Assembly: GCF_014192095.1 (NCBI RefSeq)
Contig: NZ_JACHXN010000005.1
Span: 169,944 to 233,943, forward strand
Source: Phyllobacterium trifolii
GTDB taxonomy: Bacteria; Pseudomonadota; Alphaproteobacteria; Rhizobiales; Rhizobiaceae
DNA: 64,000 nt
Direction of reading: 5' to 3'
Shown piece by piece: positions 56,957-64,000 of the stretch. A program made the translations under genes and the position numbers. The notes beneath the pieces were generated by a model. That model saw nothing but the letters and a program-made list of their open reading frames with translations. It was not told where the DNA came from and searched no databases. Positions within the stretch are counted from its first letter, which is position 1, and every line of letters begins with the position of its first letter.

Positions 56957-57385
56957 TCATTCCGGTGCCGGAACCAGTCCGCCCATGCGGCAAACCTCTT
57001 TCCATTCGTCCGGTTGCACTGGCTGCACCGATAGCCGCATGGACGTAACCAGCGCCATCTTTTCCAGTTTCGGATTGGCTTTGACATCTTTCAAGGTCAC
57101 AGAATTTGGCACATCCTTGACCGCGCGGATATCAACGCATTCCCAGCGGGGATCTTCGGTGCTCGAATCATGATGCGCAAGCGCACAAACCTCGACGATA
57201 CCGACGACGTCCAGCCCTTCATTGGAATGGTAGAAGAAGCCTTTATCACCGATTTTCATGGCACGCATATTGTTGCGTGCCTGATAGTTGCGCACGCCGG
57301 TCCACTCTGTACCTTTGGCCCCGGCGGCTTTTTGATTGTCCCACGACCATGAATCAGGTTCTGATTTGAATAGCCAAAATGCCAT
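56957..57385 (-). CDS. EVE domain protein
   Basis: A 142-residue EVE (thymocyte nuclear protein 1-like) domain: FWLFKSEPDSWSWD, GVRNYQARNNMRAMKIGDKG, FYHSNEGLDVVGIVEV. EVE domains fold like PUA/YTH and are proposed to read modified nucleotides. It sits 8 bp after yciI. Confidence 0.92.
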   Translation of the reverse strand: MAFWLFKSEPDSWSWDNQKAAGAKGTEWTGVRNYQARNNMRAMKIGDKGFFYHSNEGLDVVGIVEVCALAHHDSSTEDPRWECVDIRAVKDVPNSVTLKDVKANPKLEKMALVTSMRLSVQPVQPDEWKEVCRMGGLVPAPE

Positions 57386-57393
57386 GATAGCAC

Positions 57394-57684
57394 CTATTTG
57401 TTGTCAGGATTCTTGATTGCCCAGTTCCACGGGCGGATGTCGACCGAGGCGAAAAGCCCAGCCTTGGCATAGGGGTCATTCGCTGCAATCTTCTTTGCTG
57501 CAGCAAGGTCAGGCGCCTCGACAACCACCAGGCTGCCGTTTGGCTTGGCGTCATCGCCAAGGAACGGCCCAGCAAATTTCAGGCGATCACCTAGGCTGTT
57601 CAAATAATCGAGATGAGAGGCGCGTGTGTCGAGGCGCAGTTGCAGATGATCAGGCTTGTCGTTGCACAGAAGGGCATAGAGCAT
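57394..57684 (-). CDS. YciI family protein
   Basis: A 96-residue YCII-domain protein: MLYALLCNDKPDHLQLRLDT, HLDYLNSLGDRLKFAGP and NDPYAKAGLFASVDIRPWNW. The conserved His-Asp pair seen in related enzymes is present in HLDYL. Function unknown in this context; 15 bp after gpsA. Confidence 0.9.
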   Translation of the reverse strand: MLYALLCNDKPDHLQLRLDTRASHLDYLNSLGDRLKFAGPFLGDDAKPNGSLVVVEAPDLAAAKKIAANDPYAKAGLFASVDIRPWNWAIKNPDNK

Positions 57685-57699
57685 TCATTGTCTCCCGGT

Positions 57700-58683
57700 T
57701 TAACTCTCGTTCTTTAGCGGCCGCGCCAGTAGCGCCTCCATGGCCTCGTCGATGGTGATGTAGCGGTCGAGTATTTGCGCTACAGTCGCAATGATCGGCG
57801 CTTCGATATTGTTGCGGGCAGCAAGTTCGGCAGCGATTGCAGCCGTGGCCACGCCTTCGGCCAATGGTCGGCCAGTCAAGTCTTCCCCACGCCCGAGCGC
57901 AAGCCCGTACGAGTAATTACGCGATTGCGGCGTAGAGCAAGTAAGCATGAGATCGCCAAGTCCCGAAAGACCCATGATCGTCTCCGGCCTTGCGCCCATA
58001 GCCTCGCCAATCCGCCGCAATTCGACAAACCCGCGGGTGACAAGCGCCGCTTGGGCGCTGGCGCCAAAACCGCGGCCTATGGCGGCCCCGGCGGCAATGG
58101 CGAGCACATTCTTGAGTGCGCCGCCAATTTCCACACCGATCAAATCATCCGTTGAATAACAGCGGAAAGTCGGGCCGGACAGCATCAGGGCAATGCGGTC
58201 GGCAAGCGCCTGACTACGAGCGGCGACTGTTACGGCAGTCGGCAATCCCCTCGCCACATCGGTTGCAAAACTTGGCCCCGAAAGGGCCCCAAGGGTCTGG
58301 TCGGGCATAATCCCGGCGACCAGTTCGGACATCAGCTGGCCACTGTGACGCTCTATGCCCTTGGCGCAAATCACTAGCGGTGCGGTGACCGGAATGAGGT
58401 CTTTCAGTTCCTGTAGGGCACTGGAAAGCGCTTGCGCTGGAATGACGCAAAGGATCAGGTCAACTCCGGCGAGAACTTCCCGGGCGTCGATACTTGCCGT
58501 GAGTGCTGGATGCAAGTCAATTCCGGGCAGATAAGTCTCGTTACGATGCGCCTGGTTGACGGAATCGACGGTTGTGGCGCTGCGTGCATACAGTCGGACT
58601 GCATTGCCGTTACGGGCGGCCATGGTACCAAGCGCAGTACCCCAGGCACCTCCTCCAACTATGGCAATCGAAGGCTGGCTCAT
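57700..58683 (-). CDS. gpsA: glycerol-3-phosphate dehydrogenase [NAD(P)+]
   Basis: A 327-residue enzyme making sn-glycerol 3-phosphate for phospholipids. NAD motif [10 protein letters not shown] (10-19); catalytic lysine in [19 protein letters not shown] near 115. ATG 58683 overlaps the tsaD stop; longer in-frame sequence lies inside tsaD. Confidence 0.95.
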   Translation of the reverse strand: MSQPSIAIVGGGAWGTALGTMAARNGNAVRLYARSATTVDSVNQAHRNETYLPGIDLHPALTASIDAREVLAGVDLILCVIPAQALSSALQELKDLIPVTAPLVICAKGIERHSGQLMSELVAGIMPDQTLGALSGPSFATDVARGLPTAVTVAARSQALADRIALMLSGPTFRCYSTDDLIGVEIGGALKNVLAIAAGAAIGRGFGASAQAALVTRGFVELRRIGEAMGARPETIMGLSGLGDLMLTCSTPQSRNYSYGLALGRGEDLTGRPLAEGVATAAIAAELAARNNIEAPIIATVAQILDRYITIDEAMEALLARPLKNES

Positions 58684-59759
58684 GCCTTGGCTCCGCGCCG
58701 GCCTGCGCCGATCAAAGGTGTTGAATGCATGTCCAGTGGCCAGCGCGAGCGCGGGGCAACATCGAGCGAATCGGCAGGTGTGAGACCAGCCCGTTCGGCA
58801 CCCGCCCACGCAATCATTGCGGCATTGTCTGTGCAAAGGGCCATGGGTGGTGCAATGAAGCGGAAGCCATTATCCGAGCATAGACGCTGCAGACCGTCAC
58901 GCAGAACCTTGTTTGCGGCAACACCACCGGCAACAACCAATGCCGGCTTCTTGACATCCGGGAAACTCGCGCGAAACCGCTGCAGTGAGCGCGAAACCCG
59001 GTCGTCGAGTGTGTCGGCGACGGCGGTTTGAAAAGCGGCGCAAATGTCATTGACGTCGATTTGCGATAACGGTTCCAACGCTGTCGCCAGTTGCCGCACC
59101 GCCGTTTTTAAACCTGAAAAGGAGAAATCCAGTCTCTCCTCGCCTTTCAGCGGACGCGGTAGGGTGAATCGGCTGGGATCGCCGAGCAGAGCTGCCTTCT
59201 CCACTTCAGGCCCTCCCGGATAGGGCAGGCCGAGTAGTTTGGCGGTCTTGTCGAATGCTTCGCCGAGGGCATCGTCTATGGTCGTGCCCAACCGCTCATA
59301 ATCGCCAAGACCTTTGACCAGAACCATCTGCGTGTGGCCGCCGGAGACGAGCAGCAGCAGATAAGGAAAATCAATGCGATCGGTCAGGCGCGGGGTCAGC
59401 GCATGGCCCTCGAGATGATTGATGGCGTAAAAAGGCTTCTGACTGGCCATCGCTATCGCCTTTCCGGTCATCAAACCGACAATCAATCCGCCGATCAAGC
59501 CCGGACCGGCGGTGGCAGCCACAGCATCGACATCGTCCAGAGTTATCTGCGCTTCGTGCAATGCCTGGCCAATCAACCGATCGAGTACTTCGACATGGGC
59601 GCGCGCAGCAATTTCAGGCACCACGCCGCCATAGGGCGCGTGTTCGTCGATCTGGCTCAGGACGACGTTCGAAAGGATGTGCCCGTGGCCTTGGTCGTCG
59701 CGCTCGACTACCGCCGCCGCCGTTTCGTCACAGCTTGTCTCAATACCTAGTACCCGCAT
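58680..59759 (-). CDS. tsaD: tRNA threonylcarbamoyltransferase TsaD
   Basis: A 359-residue Kae1/Qri7-family enzyme transferring threonylcarbamoyl to A37 of tRNA, the t6A that MtaB (11079-12362) later methylthiolates. It has [19 protein letters not shown], the [13 protein letters not shown] block and metal-ligand motif [11 protein letters not shown] 59759 begins family homology. Divergent from hemC across 94 bp. Confidence 0.96.
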   Translation of the reverse strand: MRVLGIETSCDETAAAVVERDDQGHGHILSNVVLSQIDEHAPYGGVVPEIAARAHVEVLDRLIGQALHEAQITLDDVDAVAATAGPGLIGGLIVGLMTGKAIAMASQKPFYAINHLEGHALTPRLTDRIDFPYLLLLVSGGHTQMVLVKGLGDYERLGTTIDDALGEAFDKTAKLLGLPYPGGPEVEKAALLGDPSRFTLPRPLKGEERLDFSFSGLKTAVRQLATALEPLSQIDVNDICAAFQTAVADTLDDRVSRSLQRFRASFPDVKKPALVVAGGVAANKVLRDGLQRLCSDNGFRFIAPPMALCTDNAAMIAWAGAERAGLTPADSLDVAPRSRWPLDMHSTPLIGAGRRGAKA

Positions 59760-59853
59760 CGGTAAACCTGATATCCTTCGCCGCATTGTCGACCTGCGAA
59801 AAGGTCGTTAGTAGAACGCTCAACTCGAATTCGCGTAACACGGACAGCCGCCA

Positions 59854-60783
59854 ATGCAAACAAAAACGCTCAAGATTGGTACACGTGGGAGTGCACTGGC
59901 GCTCGCACAAGCCCATGAGACGCGTGACCTTCTGATAAAGGCCCACGGACTTCGCGATGAAGACATAGAAATCGTGGCCATTTCCACCAGTGGTGACCGG
60001 ATACAGGATCGACCCTTGGCTGAAGTTGGCGGAAAAGGCTTGTTCACACTGGAAATCGAGGAACAGCTTGCCGACGGGCGCCTCGATCTTGCCGTGCATT
60101 CATCAAAGGATATGCCAACCGTTCTGCCACAAGGGCTGCATCTGTCGGTCTTCCTCGAACGCGAAGATCCTCGTGACGCCTTTATTGGTCGTGAGGTAAA
60201 GTCCCTCCTGGATCTGCCGAAAGGGGCTGTAGTCGGCTCCGCATCGTTGCGGCGGCGGGCGCTGATACATCGTGCACGCCCCGATCTCAAGGTCATCAAT
60301 TTTCGCGGGAACGTCGAGACGCGGCTGCGCAAGCTTGCTGACGGCGAGGTGGATGCAACATTCCTTGCTTATGCTGGTTTGAAACGTCTCGGCCTTGGAC
60401 ATGTTGTTACCGAGCTTATGGATGCAAAAGCTTTTCCACCAGCCCCTGGACAAGGCGCAATCACGATAGAGAGCCGCATTGGTGATAATCGCGTCGATGC
60501 GCTATTAGCACCGCTCAACCACTTGCCGACCTCGACGGCGCTGGCATGCGAGCGTGCGTTCCTTGGTTCGCTCGATGGTTCCTGCCGTACGCCAATCGCC
60601 GGTCTGGCGATCGTATCGGAAGGGAGGCTTCAGTTCCATGGCATGATACTCTTGCCAGATGGCAGCGAGGTACACGAGGTTACAGGTGACGGCGCACTCT
60701 CTGACGCTGTCGAGATCGGCCAGGATGCGGCGCTGCGGGTGCGTAAACTCGCCGGACCACACTTCTTCACGGACTGGTTCTGA
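59854..60783 (+). CDS. hemC: hydroxymethylbilane synthase (porphobilinogen deaminase)
   Basis: A 309-residue enzyme joining four porphobilinogens in haem synthesis. It has [27 protein letters not shown] and the dipyrromethane cofactor cysteine C244 ([12 protein letters not shown]). First gene of hemC-hemD-mic60-hemY; its stop overlaps the hemD start. Confidence 0.97.
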   Translation: MQTKTLKIGTRGSALALAQAHETRDLLIKAHGLRDEDIEIVAISTSGDRIQDRPLAEVGGKGLFTLEIEEQLADGRLDLAVHSSKDMPTVLPQGLHLSVFLEREDPRDAFIGREVKSLLDLPKGAVVGSASLRRRALIHRARPDLKVINFRGNVETRLRKLADGEVDATFLAYAGLKRLGLGHVVTELMDAKAFPPAPGQGAITIESRIGDNRVDALLAPLNHLPTSTALACERAFLGSLDGSCRTPIAGLAIVSEGRLQFHGMILLPDGSEVHEVTGDGALSDAVEIGQDAALRVRKLAGPHFFTDWF

Positions 60784-61520
60784 TGATGAAAACCGTTTTG
60801 GTCACACGGCCTCGGCCGGGCGCGACCAAAACTGCCGAGCGTTTGCTTGGCAATGGCTTCCTGCCTTTGGTTTTGCCCCTGACCAAGATTGTTCAGCTTC
60901 CGGTAAAAACGCCCAGGGGAAAATTCGACGCGGTCGCGGTGACAAGTGCGAATGCGTTGCGGCAGGCACCGGACAAGATGTTGCAACCGTTCCTTTTATT
61001 GCCCTGTTTTGTTGTAGGAGAAGCGACCGCAGCTGCGGCGCGCGCCCGCGGGTTTGAAACGGTGACAACGGGAGACAGGGATGGTGCGTCGCTTGCTCAA
61101 ACCATAGGTGAGGAGTTATGTGCCGGCGCCCGCGTTCTTTATGTGACAGGGCGCGTTCGCGCGTCGGATTTTGAGCATGCTCTCCGTACATTAGGTATGC
61201 ATTTTAAGCCAGTGATGACCTACGATACTGTTTTAGTCAGTTATACGACTGAGTTTCTGCTAGAATTTTTCGGCAAGGGTAAGATCGATTATTGCCTCCT
61301 GTATTCTCGTTGGGGCGCTGAAGAGTTCTTGCGTCTGATAAGCCAGATGGAAATCGCCCATCATTTTGATAACACATCGATTTTCTGCCTCTCCCCTCGT
61401 GTTGCGAACGCTCTGGCTGCAGTGAACAAGGCATTAATCCATGTAGCAAACAGGCCGGATGAGGATGCTCTCTTCGACCTTCTGCAGCAGGCACAGGATT
61501 CTCCCCGCTTACCGCAATGA
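60783..61520 (+). CDS. hemD: uroporphyrinogen-III synthase
   Basis: A 245-residue enzyme cyclising hydroxymethylbilane to uroporphyrinogen III. HemD sequences are poorly conserved; supporting pieces are VTRPRPGATKTAERL, VTSANALR, FVVGEATAAAAR and LYSRWGAEEFLRL, plus coupling to hemC. Adjacent ATGs at 60783 and 60786 are both possible. Confidence 0.9.
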   Translation: MMKTVLVTRPRPGATKTAERLLGNGFLPLVLPLTKIVQLPVKTPRGKFDAVAVTSANALRQAPDKMLQPFLLLPCFVVGEATAAAARARGFETVTTGDRDGASLAQTIGEELCAGARVLYVTGRVRASDFEHALRTLGMHFKPVMTYDTVLVSYTTEFLLEFFGKGKIDYCLLYSRWGAEEFLRLISQMEIAHHFDNTSIFCLSPRVANALAAVNKALIHVANRPDEDALFDLLQQAQDSPRLPQ

Positions 61521-61577
61521 ATACGTGTGGTTTCGCAACCGCAACTTCCTTGCTAACTTCGGGTCACGAGAAGTCTG

Positions 61578-61610
61578 AGAGCGAGATTCAATATGATCGA
61601 ATCTCGCTCT
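61578..61610 (+). other. hairpin in the hemD-mic60 gap
   Basis: A perfect 12-bp stem AGAGCGAGATTC/GAATCTCGCTCT with a 9-nt A/T-rich loop, no T-run, 21 bp before the mic60 start. Either an mRNA-stability element or partial attenuator. Confidence 0.45.
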
Positions 61611-61630
61611 AAGTTCAGGAAAGTCTGCCC

Positions 61631-62935
61631 ATGGCCAAATCATCCGTTCCGCGTCATTCGAAGTCTGCTCGCAAACCTGTGACAATCGAACTGGCACCAT
61701 TGGCAGTCAACAAGACTGCGTCCAGCGCAGGTGGCGTACCGCAGCCCGAACCGGTCGGCTTCGACCCAACCGCTAACGCGAAGGTAAATGCGGCGGAAAA
61801 GTCAAAGGAAACGCCGGGCGTTGAGCCGCGCGGATATGCGCCACCGAGTTCGGGCTTTTCGGACACCGGGCAGTCATTTGGGCGAACGAATTCTCAATCG
61901 ACCGCTTCGCGACCAACGGTGTCGTCCTCCCGATCAAAGCCAAATGACCCATTGGGCCGCTTTGTAGCAGGAATCATTGGGGGCATTGTCGCTCTTGTCG
62001 GTGCTGCGACCCTGCAATGGGCAGGTGTCCTGCCATCGCCAAAGGCGGATACTTCGGCGATCGAGCAGCAAGTACCTGAATTACGAAATGCGCGACCAGC
62101 GGCTCAGACGCTGGATGAAGGTGCGCAGGTGGCGCTTAACGGCGCGGTAGAGAACGCCAAACAGGCTGCAAGCCAGGTCTCTGGTCTTTCCGCGGAGCTT
62201 GTCGCAATCAAGCAAAGTATTGCGGATATTCAGAAAAATGCTGGCTCCGGCTCAGTCGTCGATACGAGTGGCATTGACACGCGTCTTGCTGCTCTGGAGA
62301 CCCGGCTGAGTAACAGCCAGCAGCAGGTGGAGCAGGCTGGTGGGGCCGCTGCGGGCGCTACAGAACGGTTGAATGCTTTGGAGGCGAAAGTCAACGACCC
62401 CACGGGGCAGGCCAATATGGCGCTTGCCATGGCAGCAACGGGGATGAAAGCCGCTATCGATCGCGGCGAACCGTTCGCGGCCGAATTGGATACTTACGTC
62501 GCGGTTGCGCCTGCAGCGGGAGAGGTCGAGAGCCTCCGCGAGTTTGCTGCGAAAGGCATTCCGACGCTCAACGCGCTGGTCAGCCAATTCGCGGACGTCG
62601 CTCCCAAAATCATTGCAAGCGCTCATACGGTCGATCCCAATGCCGGGGTGGTCGATCGCTTGTGGGCAAGCGCGAGCAGCTTGGTGCAGGCGCGTCCGGT
62701 CGGGATGGTGGAGGGCGAGGGCGTCGATGCAATCACGGCACGGATCGAAGCGCATTTGAATGCAGGCGACCTTGGTGCCGCCATTGCCGAATGGGAGAAA
62801 CTGCCGGAGAATGCCAAGGCTGTTTCCATGGATTTCGCCAATGCGATGAAGGCCCGGCAAAAGGCCGGGGACGTCGTGTCGAAGGCCTTGTCCGATGCCT
62901 TGACCGGCATCAAGTCACCAGCAGCGGCTAACTAG
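61631..62935 (+). CDS. mitofilin/Mic60-like membrane protein
   Basis: A 434-residue protein: a long disordered Ser/Pro-rich N-terminus, one transmembrane helix (RFVAGIIGGIVALVGAATL, about 109-127), a coiled-coil (about 140-260; repeated Ala/Gln/Leu heptads) and a C-terminal mitofilin domain (KGIPTLNALVSQFADVAPKI onward). This matches the alphaproteobacterial Mic60 relatives that sit between hemD and hemY and shape intracytoplasmic membranes in phototrophs. Function in this organism is inferred. Confidence 0.85.
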   Translation: MAKSSVPRHSKSARKPVTIELAPLAVNKTASSAGGVPQPEPVGFDPTANAKVNAAEKSKETPGVEPRGYAPPSSGFSDTGQSFGRTNSQSTASRPTVSSSRSKPNDPLGRFVAGIIGGIVALVGAATLQWAGVLPSPKADTSAIEQQVPELRNARPAAQTLDEGAQVALNGAVENAKQAASQVSGLSAELVAIKQSIADIQKNAGSGSVVDTSGIDTRLAALETRLSNSQQQVEQAGGAAAGATERLNALEAKVNDPTGQANMALAMAATGMKAAIDRGEPFAAELDTYVAVAPAAGEVESLREFAAKGIPTLNALVSQFADVAPKIIASAHTVDPNAGVVDRLWASASSLVQARPVGMVEGEGVDAITARIEAHLNAGDLGAAIAEWEKLPENAKAVSMDFANAMKARQKAGDVVSKALSDALTGIKSPAAAN

Positions 62936-62945
62936 GAGCAAGATC

Positions 62946-64000
62946 ATGATTCGTATTCTGTTCTTCCTTCTTGTCGTTCTATTGCTCGGTGTCGGTTTCG
63001 CGTGGCTTGCAGATCGGCCCGGCGATCTGGTCGTTACCCTTGCCGGCATGCAGTACAAAGTCACGCTGATGGTGGCAGCTTCTGCGATCGTCGCGATCGT
63101 CGCCGCAGTCATGCTGACCTGGTGGATTGTCAAAAGCCTCGTTACGTCGCCATACGCGCTGCGCCGTCATTTCCGTGCGCGCAAACGCGATCGGGGCTAC
63201 CAGTCGCTGTCGACCGGACTGATCGCAGCAGGTGCTGGTGATGGCGAGACCGCACGCAGGATGATCAAACAGGCAGAAAAGCTGCTGAACGTCGATCAGG
63301 AGCCGCTGATCAAACTGCTTGATGCCCAGTCCGCCATGCTCGAAGGGCGCGCCGAGGATGCGCGGGCAAAATTCGAAGCCATGCTCGAAGATCCAGAAAC
63401 GAAGCTCCTCGGGTTGCGGGGGCTTTACCTTGAAGCGCAGCGCCTTGGCGCACGCGATGCTTCAAGGCACTACGCGGAAGAAGCCGCTTTGCTGGCCCCT
63501 AATGTCGAATGGGCAGCGTCGGCGGCTCTTGGCCAGAAAACCACCCATGGCGACTGGGACGGAGCGCTCCTGCTGCTCGAAAAGCAAAAAGCGACCAAGC
63601 GGGTCGACAAGGAGAAGGCCAAGCGCGAGCGCGCGGTGCTCTTGACAGCGAAGGCAATCGAAACCTTCGAAAGTGACCCGGCAAGCGCCAAATCGACCGC
63701 CATAGAGGCGAACAAGTTGGCGCCTGATCTCATACCAGCTGCGATCATCGCCGCAAAAACGTTGTTCAGCCAAGGCGACTTGCGCAAAGGATCGAAAGTT
63801 TTGGAATATAGCTGGAAGAAGCAACCTCATCCGGAAGTTGCTGAAACCTATGTGCACGCGCGGCTTGGCGATTCGGTGTTGGATCGCCTCAAGCGCGCCC
63901 GTCATCTGGCGTCGCTCTATCCGCATCACCCTGAGTCGAGCCTCGCCATCGCCCAGGCCGCGCTGGCTGCAGGCGAATTAAGGGAGGCGAGAGAAGCAGC
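62946..64000 (+). CDS. hemY: HemY domain/TPR protein, 5' part
   Basis: Open to the window end (351 codons seen). Two N-terminal helices (IRILFFLLVVLLLGVGFAWL and VTLMVAASAIVAIVAAVMLT) are followed by the HemY_N region (SPYALRRHFRARKRDRGYQS) and helical TPR-like repeats. This is the proteobacterial HemY of the hemCDXY cluster, of unclear function, not the protoporphyrinogen oxidase of Bacillus. ATG 62946 follows GGAGCAAG, 10 bp after mic60. Confidence 0.92.
   Translation, partial: MIRILFFLLVVLLLGVGFAWLADRPGDLVVTLAGMQYKVTLMVAASAIVAIVAAVMLTWWIVKSLVTSPYALRRHFRARKRDRGYQSLSTGLIAAGAGDGETARRMIKQAEKLLNVDQEPLIKLLDAQSAMLEGRAEDARAKFEAMLEDPETKLLGLRGLYLEAQRLGARDASRHYAEEAALLAPNVEWAASAALGQKTTHGDWDGALLLLEKQKATKRVDKEKAKRERAVLLTAKAIETFESDPASAKSTAIEANKLAPDLIPAAIIAAKTLFSQGDLRKGSKVLEYSWKKQPHPEVAETYVHARLGDSVLDRLKRARHLASLYPHHPESSLAIAQAALAAGELREAREA

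Overview
The window is a gene-dense, mostly chromosomal-core segment of an alphaproteobacterium of the order Hyphomicrobiales (Rhizobiales). The best lineage marker is a lipoprotein at 13674-14210 that matches Brucella Omp19 closely over its C-terminal beta-barrel domain. Together with the mdh-sucCDAB-lpdA operon, a CtrA-type cell-cycle regulatory signature, a CenR-like response regulator and the hemC-hemD-mic60-hemY cluster, this points to the Brucellaceae/Phyllobacteriaceae (Brucella, Ochrobactrum or Phyllobacterium type). The genus cannot be fixed from the sequence alone. No rRNA, tRNA, CRISPR array, transposase or prophage is visible.

Layout. 1-2.4 kb: end of a Bax-inhibitor-1 family gene, a GNAT acetyltransferase, DUF2794, an orphan structured RNA candidate and a DUF1223 protein. 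2.6-8.4 kb: acnA, and divergently the cytochrome c maturation operon ccmABCDG. 8.4-13.3 kb: a leftward run dapF-mtaB-ftsY-yciB plus a small lipoprotein. 13.7-15.5 kb: omp19 and zapE. 15.8-25.4 kb: the TCA operon mdh-sucC-sucD-sucA-sucB-(secreted unknown)-lpdA. 25.5-28 kb: a Pro/Ala-rich membrane protein, a TraB/GumN protein and xerC, all leftward. 28.2-33.4 kb: rimM-trmD-rplS, an amino-acid ABC receptor and permease, and leuC. 33.6-35.9 kb: the queuosine precursor operon queC-queE-queD-queF. 36-45.3 kb: a small secreted protein, a GNAT, sdhCDAB, a DUF1232 protein, an OsmC peroxidase, an aldo-keto reductase, a UbiH-type hydroxylase and tesB. 45.4-47.4 kb: glnK-amtB behind a sigma-54 type promoter. 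47.4-49.5 kb: the only clearly accessory part, an SDR/TetR pair bounded by duplicated amtB 3' ends, followed by a possibly broken gene. 49.6-64 kb: ftsK, lolA, xth, a cNMP-binding protein, the response regulator, an L,D-transpeptidase, tsaD-gpsA-yciI-EVE-methyltransferase, and hemC-hemD-mic60-hemY (hemY runs off the end).

The genes are dominated by central respiration: aconitase, malate dehydrogenase, succinyl-CoA synthetase, the 2-oxoglutarate dehydrogenase complex, succinate dehydrogenase, cytochrome c assembly and haem synthesis. Nitrogen sensing, tRNA modification (mtaB, trmD, que, tsaD) and envelope/division functions make up much of the rest.

No clearly new multi-gene system was found. 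The most interesting signals are non-coding or small: two copies of a short palindromic element with paired compensatory base changes, two roughly 150-bp palindromic intergenic elements, perfect CtrA boxes upstream of ftsK and of a small secreted protein, twin operators between the SDR and TetR genes, a scar of a second amtB copy at the edge of that islet, a Cys-containing 20-codon ORF feeding into rplS, a hairpin covering the acnA ribosome site, and a QueD whose catalytic-cysteine position is asparagine.
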